Below, piece after piece: positions 16,101 to 24,685 of a DNA stretch of 64,000 bases (positions within the stretch are counted from its first letter, which is position 1; each line of letters starts with the position of its first letter). The stretch is taken from NCBI GenBank assembly GCA_013298845.1, contig JAAFJN010000015.1:51810-115809 (forward strand). Reading direction: 5' to 3'. The notes under the pieces are model-generated. The model saw only the letters and a program-made list of their open reading frames with translations, made no database searches and was not told the DNA's origin. The translations under genes and the position numbers were made by a program. Source of the DNA: Chitinophagales bacterium. Its GTDB lineage: Bacteria > Bacteroidota > Bacteroidia > Chitinophagales > Saprospiraceae.

Positions 16101-17518
16101 TTTTTATCAATAATCGTGATCTTTTTACCACTTTCGAGTTTGCGGGAAACGGCCGTGTACGGGCCGGTAACCACCTGATCGCCCTCGTTCAAACCGCTCA
16201 GCACTACAATGTGGTCATTGTCCTGAATCCCGGTTTTTACTTCCTTGATACCTACTGTATCACCCACTACGACAAACACAATTTCTTTGATATCGTCCAT
16301 ATCCAAAGCAACTTGCTTGGCTTCCGGGGCATCTTCATCGGGTTTGGGAGCGTCCTTTTTTTCGCGGGTAGTGACTGCAATCAAAGGCACACTAAGGACA
16401 TCGTTAACGGTATTGGTAAAAATATCCACCGAGGCCGACATACCGGGACGGAACGGATAGGTTTTACCGGGTTTAATCAAATCATTGTACGAGTCGGGAT
16501 CAACGCGGATTTTAACGATAAAATTGGTCACCTGATCGGTGTTCAACGCCGCCGCTGAACCTGAACCAACGTTGCTGGCCGAGTTGGCAATTTCGGTGAC
16601 TTTCCCTTTGAACTTACGCCCCAGGTAAGCATCCACTTCAATATCCGTGATATTGCCCAAAGCCACTTTATTGATGTCGTTTTCGCTCACATCCACCTGT
16701 ACTTCCATACTTTGGAAATTAGCAATGCGCATCATTTCGGTACCGGTCATTTGCAGGGTACCTACCACACGCTCCCCTTTTTCGATGTTCAATTTACTGA
16801 TGACACCACTCACCGGAGCCGTGATAATGGTTTTTTGTAAACTGGTGCGCAACTCTTTGAGGCGCGCGTTGGCACTGTTGATACCGTAATCGGCCACGCG
16901 CACATTTTCTTTGGCGTTGGACAGATTGGTTTCCCCCGATTTTAGGGCGGCTTCGGCCACTTTTACACCAGCCTCGGCAGAACGCAGGGTATTTTGAGCA
17001 TTTTCAAACTCCGCGGAAGAAACAACCCCTTCTTTGTACAGTTTATCGCTGCGCTGAAAGGATTTTTGAGCAACCTCCAACTGGGCTTTGGCACGGCCGA
17101 GGTCGGCGCGCAATTGGTCCAATTGCGCCGATGCCCCGTTGATATTCCCGGAAGAAATATCGCGTTGAGCACGGGCTGTGTTCACCGATGCCTGCCCCTG
17201 TTCGAGGGCCGATTGGTATTCATCGGGGCGAATTTTGGCCAATATTTGCCCAACTGTCACGGAATCGCCTTCTTTAACGTACAATTCAGTGACCTCACCG
17301 GACACGTCCGAACTGATTTTTACTTCTGTTTCGGGAAATATTTTACCACTGGCACTGACCGTTTCGCTAATGGAGCGCTTTTGCGCTGCCTCTGCGTACA
17401 CTTCAATACCTTTGGGTTTGGATTGAGCGCGGTAAATGGCCGCCCCCGTGAGGGCCAAAATGCCACCCACAATGGCAATCAATCGCCAGTTGCTTTTCTT
17501 CTTTGTCGTAGTACTCAT
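16079..17518 (-). CDS. Periplasmic adaptor of a tripartite efflux pump (MacA/HlyD-type)
   Basis: Membrane-fusion protein of 479 residues. After a short basic N-terminus, one membrane helix (LIAIVGGILALTGAAIY) anchors it. A lipoyl-type half-motif, a long alpha-helical hairpin rich in Ala, Gln and Leu (about residues 90-210), the second lipoyl half (IITAPVSGVISKLNIEKGE) and a beta-barrel region follow. The order is that of MacA-like adaptors, which join an inner-membrane pump to TolC. The ATG at 17518 is used; the upstream in-frame start would overlap the TolC gene. The gene follows tolC by 13 bases, and no pump subunit is present nearby. The last residues VKSE and the TAG stop are written by the heptamer repeat. 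Confidence 0.88.
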   Translation of the reverse strand: MSTTTKKKSNWRLIAIVGGILALTGAAIYRAQSKPKGIEVYAEAAQKRSISETVSASGKIFPETEVKISSDVSGEVTELYVKEGDSVTVGQILAKIRPDEYQSALEQGQASVNTARAQRDISSGNINGASAQLDQLRADLGRAKAQLEVAQKSFQRSDKLYKEGVVSSAEFENAQNTLRSAEAGVKVAEAALKSGETNLSNAKENVRVADYGINSANARLKELRTSLQKTIITAPVSGVISKLNIEKGERVVGTLQMTGTEMMRIANFQSMEVQVDVSENDINKVALGNITDIEVDAYLGRKFKGKVTEIANSASNVGSGSAAALNTDQVTNFIVKIRVDPDSYNDLIKPGKTYPFRPGMSASVDIFTNTVNDVLSVPLIAVTTREKKDAPKPDEDAPEAKQVALDMDDIKEIVFVVVGDTVGIKEVKTGIQDNDHIVVLSGLNEGDQVVTGPYTAVSRKLESGKKITIIDKNTKVKSE

Positions 17519-17531
17519 ATCAATAGTTGTG

Positions 17532-18983
17532 TTATTTTTGATCAATCAGCAAGGGTTTGCCGAGGTAAAATTCCAGAATTTTTAAACGGAACAGGTAATC
17601 GTAACGCGCCTGCGTGCGGTTATTGGCGGCTACGTCCATGTTGTTTTTTGCGGTATTCAGGTCCAGGGCATTCACCGCACCGATAGCGTGGCGTTTTTCC
17701 ATGTTGGTATAAGCCAATTGCGCTGCGTCGTACGTTTTTTGCGATGCTTCCAATTGTTTTTTAGCGTTGCGGGCACTGGCCAAGGCCGTCTGAATATCAT
17801 TTTTTAACTGTTGCTGCGCCTGGTTTTGTTGCAATTGTGCGCTTAAAACGCCCAGTTTTGCGCGCTCCACCGCCAAACGAACGTTGCCATTTTGGTAAAT
17901 AGGTACGTTCAGTTGCAAACCAAAACTTTGACCCTGCGTGCGGTCCAACTGATCGAAATACGATACATTTTCAAAACTTCCACCGGGTTGCACAAAAGAG
18001 ATGGTGGTTGGAAAACCACCCACAACAACCGGCGACGGCGTTCCTTCTACCAGCGGCGCATTCGGATCAACATTAAAAGTTTTGTTGGATGAAGAGTAAA
18101 AAGCACTCATGTTACCAAATAAACTCACCGTGGGCAAATAACCGGCTTTGGCGATATCTACGCCTTTTTCTGAACTTCGGAGGCGGTATTCCGCGGCTTG
18201 CAGGGATGGTTGGGTGGTTTTGGCCGTTTCAAAGACCGTTGACAGTTTCATGGCCGTCAGGTTTTCCACGTCTTCGGGATTGATTTCGGGTTGTTCCACC
18301 TGAAGATCAAAATCCGGCTCCAACTGCATGAGTTGTTTAAGGTTCAGATAAGACAACTCCAAATTATTTTCGGCGGTGATCACGGCTTGCTCTTCGCGGG
18401 CAATTTGTGCCTCCACGTTGTAGCGGTCGGCTAACGGCAAATTACCGGCGTCAATCAATTTTAAGGTATTGCTTAATTGCCGTCGGCTCAGTGCCACTTG
18501 GTTTTGGGTATTTTCTAATTGTTCTTTGTTCAGCAAAATATTCAAATACGCCGTCGCCACTTGTAGGGCCAGCGTGTTGGTGGCCTGCGCCAAATCAGCA
18601 CTCGCCGCTTTTTCGTCAAACTGCGCCTGCTTAATACTTTGGTTAATCCGGCCACCGGAATACACCGGTACACCAGCGTTTAAACTAAGGCTATTGGTGG
18701 TGATATTGGAAAACGCAAACTGACTCGTGGTGGGGTCAACCGTGGCACCCAACTGTTCACCGACATTAGCACTAAAACTCAGGTTAGGCAAACGGGAGGC
18801 CTTGGCCTGACTTTCGCTTAACTGCGCAGTTTTAACGCTTGCCTGCGACTGTTTAATGGTCAGGTTTTGCTCCAAAGCATAACCTATGCAGCGCTGCAAC
18901 GACCACACTTCCTGCGCCTGAACACGAGCGGCCAATAGTGAAACAATAAGAACAATGAGAGATGTAAAGGATTTCTTTTTCAT
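17532..18983 (-). CDS. TolC-family outer-membrane efflux channel
   Basis: Protein of 483 residues with a cleavable signal peptide (MKKKSFTSLIVLIVSLLAA, mature start near Gln after VQAQ). Two internal repeats of long coiled helices rich in Gln, Ala, Leu and Asn, separated by strand segments, are typical of outer-membrane efflux proteins that form a trimeric barrel and periplasmic tunnel. The ATG at 18983 is chosen because it precedes a perfect signal peptide; the in-frame start upstream adds 24 unlikely residues. It is the first gene of a pair with the adaptor at 16079, separated by 13 bases. The transported substrate is unknown. Confidence 0.9.
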   Translation of the reverse strand: MKKKSFTSLIVLIVSLLAARVQAQEVWSLQRCIGYALEQNLTIKQSQASVKTAQLSESQAKASRLPNLSFSANVGEQLGATVDPTTSQFAFSNITTNSLSLNAGVPVYSGGRINQSIKQAQFDEKAASADLAQATNTLALQVATAYLNILLNKEQLENTQNQVALSRRQLSNTLKLIDAGNLPLADRYNVEAQIAREEQAVITAENNLELSYLNLKQLMQLEPDFDLQVEQPEINPEDVENLTAMKLSTVFETAKTTQPSLQAAEYRLRSSEKGVDIAKAGYLPTVSLFGNMSAFYSSSNKTFNVDPNAPLVEGTPSPVVVGGFPTTISFVQPGGSFENVSYFDQLDRTQGQSFGLQLNVPIYQNGNVRLAVERAKLGVLSAQLQQNQAQQQLKNDIQTALASARNAKKQLEASQKTYDAAQLAYTNMEKRHAIGAVNALDLNTAKNNMDVAANNRTQARYDYLFRLKILEFYLGKPLLIDQK

Positions 18984-19129
18984 AAAAACGACTTTTTTTG
19001 TATTATAGCTTAATTGTTTTTGTACCGCAACGTTCGCTATAATGCCAATGTTCACACTTTTTTTTCTATTAAAGAGACAAATACGTGGATGAAACAGAAG
19101 GAAGTATCGCTAAGTGATTAGTTTCACAT

Positions 19130-20875
19130 TCACTTCAGCAACCGCGCCACGGGATATAAGCGGTGGGTGGGTTCGTACCACGGTGATTTTCGGTACACCC
19201 AATCCAACTGCTTGGCCCCATCGCTGGCAAATTCCGGGTCGGCCAATTTTTTGGCTTCCAGTTCCGCCCGAATGGCCGGATTTTCTTTCAGGAATTGCGC
19301 CGCCAAATCTTCAAATACATAATCGGAGAAATACTCCTTTTGCATCAGAATGGGATCAAAAAAGTTCCACGCAAACCACGAATCCGGCGCGTGCGGCTCC
19401 AATGTTTCCACCAAATAACGATTAGCCTCCTGATTGAGGTACACCACAACGTCGCCCTTGCGGAACGTACGCTCGTGGTTGATGGTTTCCAACTGCACCC
19501 GGGAATGGTAATAATGCCCTTCCCAGGCTTCCCGGTTTTTAAACGAACCAATGCGGTACGACTGTACGGTCATGGTGGTGTCTTTTTGCAAAGGCTCCAT
19601 CACTACCTGGTTGATTTTCAGGCGCTCCAACACATTTTCCCAAGCCTGCGGAATGATGTAGGCGACCGGCTTTTCGACCGATACGGACGGGTTGAAATAG
19701 TTATAATACGGAATCATTTTCTCGTAGGGCGCACTGCGGTCGTACCAAAGGCGGGGCAGGCCGCTTACTTCCGAGGGTTTGTATTTGGCCTCGTACCCTT
19801 TGAACAAAATAGAATCGTGACGACTGGCATCCATGCTGTAATCGAGGTGAAACACGGCTTTATTTTTGGTTTGTTCAAATGCCTGAGCGCGTTTTTCGGC
19901 CAATTCCCGGTGGTTTTGGTGGATAAAACCCATTACGACCTCCATGAACTGGCGGGTACTTTCCAGCCGATCGGCAAAAGGTTTTAACATGTGCGTCTCG
20001 GGCATAAACCCAATGGTATTCCACAACGCGGCGTAACCGGTGGAATAGCGGCCGTAATCACAAAAATTGACGATACCCGTTTCGGGCGTGGGACCGGGCG
20101 TATCTACGTACGGAATCATTTCCCAACGGCGATTTTTCATTTCACGAAACAAATAAGGCAACATTTTAGTGCTCAAAAAATCGCCCAAAGGAGCCTCCAA
20201 CTTGCTGTGCAGGGTGGGAATCAGGGTCATGGTGTACTGGTAATCGGCCCCGTTGCTCGTGTGGTTATCAATAAACACATCGGGCATCCAATGGCGGAAA
20301 ACGGCGTTAAAAGCCCGGGCGTTCCGCGAATCACACTTTACAAAATCGCGGTTCAAGTCATAATTCCGCGCATTCCCCCGGAAACCGTATTGCTCCGGCC
20401 CGTTCTGGTTCGCCCGGCTAAAGCCACTTCGGTTAATACATCCGTCCACGTTGTACACCGGAATAACCACAATCACCAGGTGTTCCAGGAACTTTTGGTA
20501 GTCGGGTTTGGTCAAAATATCGCGCAACAACAAAATGGTGGCGTCAATGCCTTCCGGCTCTCCCGGGTGAATACCGTTGTTGATGAGCAGGATACGGCGA
20601 CCCGAACGACGGATTTTTTCCGCGTCAAATTCACCATCCGCCGAAAGTACCGCCACGTGCAAGGGTTCGCCAATGTCGGTCGTGCCCATTGTGCCCAATT
20701 GAAATTGTTGGGGGTAAGCGGCCGCCATTGTCTGGTAAGTGGTGATAATTTCTTCGTAAGTGAGGGTTTGGTTGGGATTTTGTTCGAATGGAATAGTTAT
20801 TTTACCCATAAATACAGGATGGTTTTTTCGGCTACAGCCGACAAAAAGAAGGGCGATGATAAGCCAAATGCGCAT
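19130..20875 (-). CDS. M14-family zinc carboxypeptidase, lipoprotein
   Basis: Protein of 581 residues with a lipoprotein signal (LLFVGC, lipidated Cys near residue 14), so it is probably anchored in the envelope. The M14 zinc ligands are visible: His and Glu in HPGEPEG and the third His in FIDNHTSNG. The substrate-binding Asn-Arg pair is in YDLNRDFVK. The family removes C-terminal residues from peptides or cell-wall peptides. A ~200-residue region after the catalytic domain has no name I can give. It follows mqnA by 47 bases on the same strand and may be the last gene of the rng-mqnA run. Confidence 0.85.
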   Translation of the reverse strand: MRIWLIIALLFVGCSRKNHPVFMGKITIPFEQNPNQTLTYEEIITTYQTMAAAYPQQFQLGTMGTTDIGEPLHVAVLSADGEFDAEKIRRSGRRILLINNGIHPGEPEGIDATILLLRDILTKPDYQKFLEHLVIVVIPVYNVDGCINRSGFSRANQNGPEQYGFRGNARNYDLNRDFVKCDSRNARAFNAVFRHWMPDVFIDNHTSNGADYQYTMTLIPTLHSKLEAPLGDFLSTKMLPYLFREMKNRRWEMIPYVDTPGPTPETGIVNFCDYGRYSTGYAALWNTIGFMPETHMLKPFADRLESTRQFMEVVMGFIHQNHRELAEKRAQAFEQTKNKAVFHLDYSMDASRHDSILFKGYEAKYKPSEVSGLPRLWYDRSAPYEKMIPYYNYFNPSVSVEKPVAYIIPQAWENVLERLKINQVVMEPLQKDTTMTVQSYRIGSFKNREAWEGHYYHSRVQLETINHERTFRKGDVVVYLNQEANRYLVETLEPHAPDSWFAWNFFDPILMQKEYFSDYVFEDLAAQFLKENPAIRAELEAKKLADPEFASDGAKQLDWVYRKSPWYEPTHRLYPVARLLK

Positions 20876-20922
20876 ATCAGGAAAGGGTTGAAAACAAAAA
20901 AAGCGCCTAACTGTGTAAAGAT

Positions 20923-21696
20923 TTACGGCGCTGTCTCTACGTTATCTACGAGGTGAAAGCCATTCTCACCCGCAATATAACTCAGGAACAAATGTAATGC
21001 TTTGCGTTTATCGGCGTTAAAATCGTAACTGATATTATTGCGATAATAAGCATTGAGGTCAAAACCGGGAATGGTAGGTAAAATTTTGATGAGTTCTGGC
21101 AAATGATCCAATCCGGCCTTTAGAGCCAGGTTAAACTCCTGCACAAACGCCTGGCTCACGGGTTTAACGCTGATCCAGGCGGCAAATACAAAAGGAAGGC
21201 TGGTCCATTTCGTCCAGATTTCCCCTAAATCATACACGTAAGGGTATCGTTTATCGAGGCCAATGGTTCGGTCACCAATGACCAACCCCGCGGTTCGGCC
21301 GGTTAATTCGAGTTCAAACCCGGCGTATGAAGGCTCAAAAGCCATGTCTCTTTTCCAATAATGCGAAAATAGAATCCGGGTTAAAGCCACCGAGGTTTTG
21401 GAGTGAAAATCAAGCAGCACCCGATCTACTTCCTCTAAAGGCACATTCGAGTACAAACAAACGGTACCCACGGGGCCGTTGCTACCGATACAATAATTGG
21501 AAATAATATGCGCCTGCGGAAGTTCGGGGATAATGGCGACGGGCGTAAGGGCAATATCAGCGGTACCGTTGAGCAGTTTTTGGGCGCACATCGAAGGAAT
21601 ATCGAGGCTGAGATCAATATGTTCGGAAATGGCGCTTCTAAAAATCCCGTAGATAAATGGTTTGGTATTGAGGTAACTTACCGCTGATAACCGCAT
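20923..21696 (-). CDS. mqnA: Chorismate dehydratase MqnA (futalosine menaquinone pathway)
   Basis: Protein of 257 residues that matches MqnA. The enzyme dehydrates chorismate to 3-enolpyruvylbenzoate, the first step of the futalosine route to menaquinone. Visible signatures are the start MRLSAVSYLNTKPFIYG, the periplasmic-binding-protein-like motif NGTADIALTPVAIIPE, and SNGPVGTVCLYS. The ATG at 21696 is chosen because it begins the conserved MRLSAVSYLNT; the in-frame upstream start would run through a palindromic element. It lies 43 bases behind the TrpF-like gene. No other mqn gene is in the window, so the pathway is scattered. Confidence 0.9.
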   Translation of the reverse strand: MRLSAVSYLNTKPFIYGIFRSAISEHIDLSLDIPSMCAQKLLNGTADIALTPVAIIPELPQAHIISNYCIGSNGPVGTVCLYSNVPLEEVDRVLLDFHSKTSVALTRILFSHYWKRDMAFEPSYAGFELELTGRTAGLVIGDRTIGLDKRYPYVYDLGEIWTKWTSLPFVFAAWISVKPVSQAFVQEFNLALKAGLDHLPELIKILPTIPGFDLNAYYRNNISYDFNADKRKALHLFLSYIAGENGFHLVDNVETAP

Positions 21697-21728
21697 GAAA
21701 GTGAGTTGAAAATGTTGAAAACAGCAAA

Positions 21729-21758
21729 TTATACTTCGACTATTGTCGCTCAGTATTA
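21729..21758. repeat. Palindromic element TTATACT...AGTATTA, copy 2
   Basis: The compact hairpin TTATACTTCGAC-TATT-GTCGCTCAGTATTA overlaps the last codons and stop of the TrpF-like gene and fills most of the gap to mqnA. It belongs to the same family as 12294-12359 and 38122-38153. Confidence 0.65.
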
Positions 21759-22345
21759 GCGGACTCGGCAATCCAATCAAAAATATCTTCCAGTTCGTCA
21801 AAAGATTTTATCCCAACGGCCTCTTCTTCACCTCCGGTCAGGCTCAAGCCGTATGCCCGGAGGAACTGCCCTGTTTCCTGCAACTCGGCCAAAGCGGCAT
21901 CAAATTGTAAGAAACAGGGCAAAGTAACCGCCTCTAAAGTATCTTTTAACGAAATCCAGGCGCTATTTGCATCCGCTTTTTCCAATAACAACGCTGTAAT
22001 ACCGGTATTGTTCGCCGGTACCGGAATGGGCGTTGCGTTGTCAACGCGCAATTTTACAATGACCAATGCGCCCTCCACGGCGGCGGCATCAATGGTGGAT
22101 GGCACAATGACGGCGTCCAACTGATAAAACCGAATGGCTTCGTTGAGCACGGCCAACGAGGTGGATTCGTCGAACTCGCCGGTAATGACCGGTCCTTCTA
22201 CCCATTCCCGCATGGCTTGCATGTACATGGGATCAAGGTAACCCGGCGTACCTGCTTCGAGGTTAAAAGCCAAAAAATGAACCTCTTTGGCCGCAAAATA
22301 ACGGGCATCGGTGAGGTTGGTGATATTGCGCGCAATAATTTGCAT
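21740..22345 (-). CDS. TrpF-like (phosphoribosylanthranilate isomerase fold) protein lacking the catalytic Cys
   Basis: Protein of 201 residues. The start MQIIARNITNLTDARYFAA aligns with the TrpF opening K-[IV]-C-G-I-T...DA, but the catalytic Cys position holds Arg and the Gly holds Asn. The end GLSLTGGEEEAVGIKSFDEL resembles the last phosphate-binding strand and the G-[VI]-K-D segment of TrpF. The overall size fits the beta/alpha barrel. It is therefore probably a non-isomerase relative of TrpF; no other trp gene is nearby. The ATG shares its A with the rng stop (TAATG), so translation is coupled. Its conserved link to rng and mqnA, if general, would point to a regulatory or cofactor-related role. 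Confidence 0.65.
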   Translation of the reverse strand: MQIIARNITNLTDARYFAAKEVHFLAFNLEAGTPGYLDPMYMQAMREWVEGPVITGEFDESTSLAVLNEAIRFYQLDAVIVPSTIDAAAVEGALVIVKLRVDNATPIPVPANNTGITALLLEKADANSAWISLKDTLEAVTLPCFLQFDAALAELQETGQFLRAYGLSLTGGEEEAVGIKSFDELEDIFDWIAESANTERQ

Positions 22346-23901
22346 TAATTCAGCCTGATTTCGTCTTCGTTATTGTCGTAAAAACGGTATTGATTAATGT
22401 GGAAATCGGATTTTGAAACGATACTAATCCACTTATGGAACTCCATAAACCACTTAAACTGGCGGCTTCTGAACCACCCACCTTTTTTGAGGTAAGCCTC
22501 TATGTAGGGGTGGACGTGCAGTTCCACCTTGGTTTGTGGGCGCGATTGCATAATAAATTGCAGGTCGCGGTAGATATCGTCGGCCAATAAAATCGTTGGA
22601 TTGATGGTACCGGTACCGTTGCACGACGGGCATTCTTCGGCGGTATTCATCGCAATTTCCGGGCGGGTGCGCTCGCGGGTAATTTGCATGAGTCCAAATT
22701 TAGACAGAGGCAATACCGTATGTTGGGCGCGGTCTTTGCGCATAAAATCTTCCATAGCCTTGGCTAATTGTTTTTTATGCTCCGCATTTTTCATGTCGAT
22801 GAAATCAATCACAATAAGGCCACCAATATCGCGCAGGCGAATTTGACGCGCAATTTCCTGGGCAGCCTCCAAATTGACCGAAAAGATGGTTTGTTCAACG
22901 TCGTTGGAGGTGATTTTATGCCCACTGTTCACATCAATAACGTGCATAGCCTCGGTTTTTTCGATCACGAGGTAGGCACCGCTGCTCATGGTAGCGGTTT
23001 TACCAAAGGAGGCTTTGATTTGTTTGGTGATACTAAACTGGTCAAAAATTGATTTGGTGCCGGAATAATGCTGAACAATCTTTACCTGATCCGGGCTAAT
23101 GTTTGCCAGATAATTTTTAATATCGGCAAACATATCTTTGTCGTTAACTACAATTTTACTGAAAGAATCGGTGAGTAAATCGCGCAAAATACTGCTGGTT
23201 TTGTCAATTTCGCTCAGCAGACGTTCGGGGGCATTTACCGTTTTGAGTTGTTTGTAAATTTCCTCCCAACGGCTCATAATCTGAATCACCTCTTCGTGGA
23301 GTTCCTGCGTTTTTTTGCCTTCGGCGGCGGTACGCATAATAATACCGAACCCGCGTGGGCGGATACTTTCGGCGATGGTGTGCAGGCGTTTACGTTCTTC
23401 GTTGTCCGAGATTTTTTTCGACACCGAAACAACGTCGTTGAAAGGCGTAAGCACAATGCTGCGGCCGGGTAAGGTAAGTTCGCACGACAACCGGGGACCT
23501 TTGGTAGAAATGGGTTCCTTCAGGATTTGAATAAGAATAGGGTTACGCTTATTTAAAACCTGGTCCACTTTACCGGTTTTGATAATTTCTTCATCCAACT
23601 TAAAGTTGTCCAACTTGTGGGTATTAATGGAGCCATTGATAACACCGGTTGTCCATTTCACCACCGATTTGAGTTTTGGGCCTAAATCGGTGTAATGCAA
23701 AAAAGCATCTTTTCGGTGGCCAATATCAATAAAAGCGGCGTTCAAACCCGGCATCATTTTCCGGATTTTGCCGATAAAAATGTCACCTACCGAGAAAGTA
23801 TTGTCGTTTTTCTGGTAGTGAATTTCCGCGAGTTTGCCTCCTTCGAGCAGGGCCATTTCGATTCCCTTGTCTGAGGCATTAATGATTAGTTCTTTTTCCA
23901 C
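22345..23901 (-). CDS. rng: Ribonuclease G/E
   Basis: Endoribonuclease of about 518 residues that cuts single-stranded AU-rich RNA in rRNA maturation and mRNA decay. The N-terminal S1 domain is visible around VGDIFIGKIRKMMPGLNAAF. The metal-binding active site includes MHVIDVNSGH near residue 323 and LIVIDFIDMKN near 366, and the zinc-link motif CPSCNGTG lies near residue 425. It lacks the long scaffold tail of RNase E. A GTG at 23901 is the likely start, giving VEKELIINAS as in relatives; the upstream ATG at 23961 would add 20 residues with an unusual CCKC run. It is the first gene of the rng, TrpF-like, mqnA run. Confidence 0.9.
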   Translation of the reverse strand: MEKELIINASDKGIEMALLEGGKLAEIHYQKNDNTFSVGDIFIGKIRKMMPGLNAAFIDIGHRKDAFLHYTDLGPKLKSVVKWTTGVINGSINTHKLDNFKLDEEIIKTGKVDQVLNKRNPILIQILKEPISTKGPRLSCELTLPGRSIVLTPFNDVVSVSKKISDNEERKRLHTIAESIRPRGFGIIMRTAAEGKKTQELHEEVIQIMSRWEEIYKQLKTVNAPERLLSEIDKTSSILRDLLTDSFSKIVVNDKDMFADIKNYLANISPDQVKIVQHYSGTKSIFDQFSITKQIKASFGKTATMSSGAYLVIEKTEAMHVIDVNSGHKITSNDVEQTIFSVNLEAAQEIARQIRLRDIGGLIVIDFIDMKNAEHKKQLAKAMEDFMRKDRAQHTVLPLSKFGLMQITRERTRPEIAMNTAEECPSCNGTGTINPTILLADDIYRDLQFIMQSRPQTKVELHVHPYIEAYLKKGGWFRSRQFKWFMEFHKWISIVSKSDFHINQYRFYDNNEDEIRLN

Positions 23902-24475
23902 GTGTGGAATAATTTTAGGGGTGGTACACTTGCAACACCGATGATAGCCTGCTCTGAACACGAGGGTCGGGGGAGCAAACGAATCTGATTTGACGGAAAA
24001 AAGACTACTGCTGCGAAGAATTGCAATTGAGGAAACACTGGTTTAAGTACAAAGAGCAAGGAGGGTAACTAGATTCCGTTAGAGGGGATGGTTAAATTGG
24101 GTACCGAGGATATTTGGCTCAACGGGCGCGGAATGTGTTACAAAGTGTGGTTTTTAACAACCAGAAAATTGCTTGCTTGTACTAAAAAACGGTGTAAAAG
24201 GGGGCTTGCTTTGGCCCAAGGCGGGAAAAGCGGTGCCGTTTGATTGAGAAATGAACCTAAAAATTGGTTAGGAATAAACTAAAAAAGGGCCGGTTACCGC
24301 TTTAGCGCCGCCAAATAGGAATTTCCGGGCATGCACAGAAATAAGCAATCAACAAGAAATATTGTACTGCACATCAATGTCATACTGCCACGGAAATTCC
24401 TGCAATTCGACGGAAGTAATCTATGTAATTTCCGGTATTTTTACACAAAAAGTGCACCAATGCCCGGGTCAGACA
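23902..24475. other. Intergenic region of about 570 bases without a recognised gene
   Basis: No coding frame with a credible start or composition is seen. A ten-base inverted pair GGAATTTCCG/CGGAAATTCC (24318-24327 and 24392-24401) and a nearby third copy of TAATTTCCGG are the only structure noticed. No tRNA or known RNA gene was recognised. The promoter of rng should lie at the left end. Confidence 0.5.
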
Positions 24476-24571
24476 CTAGCGATTCTTCTTCTTATGGCGG
24501 TTTTTGCGCAGGCGCTTTTTACGCTTGTGTGTGGCAATTTTGTGACGTTTACGTTTTTTTCCGCAAGGCAT
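24476..24571 (-). CDS. 31-residue AURKAIP1/COX24-type basic ribosomal mini-protein
   Basis: The minus strand encodes a 31-residue protein starting MPCGKKRKRHKIATHKRKKR and ending KNRHKKKNR. This is the short basic AURKAIP1/COX24 motif (GKKRKRHKIATHKRKKRLRK-like) conserved in Bacteroidota and related to mitochondrial mS38 and mycobacterial bS22, which sit near the decoding centre of the small subunit. More than half of its residues are Lys or Arg. It is too short for most gene finders. The gene stands alone between rng and the TPR gene. The stop TAG is at 24476-24478. Confidence 0.88.
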   Translation of the reverse strand: MPCGKKRKRHKIATHKRKKRLRKNRHKKKNR

Positions 24572-24685
24572 ACTGCTACTTAATAAGTTTTGTAAGGAAT
24601 CTTTCGGGGCATTTGTACGCCTCCGATCCGCTTCCTAAGTTATGAATAGATACCCTTCGTGGGTGTTACTGTAGTTTTTGTTGGT

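Noticed and set aside
19991..20956. A 321-codon open frame opposite the M14 lipoprotein gene
   Set aside because: The M14 motifs are on the minus strand; the plus-strand frame has no signal, motif or promoter.
23902..23961. Longer N-terminus of RNase G starting at ATG 23961
   Set aside because: The extra 20 residues (with CCKC) do not fit the family start, and GTG at 23901 gives the expected ELIINAS opening.
24331..24645. Plus-strand frame over the ribosomal mini-gene
   Set aside because: The minus-strand 31-residue product matches a known conserved motif; the plus frame has no likeness to a protein family.
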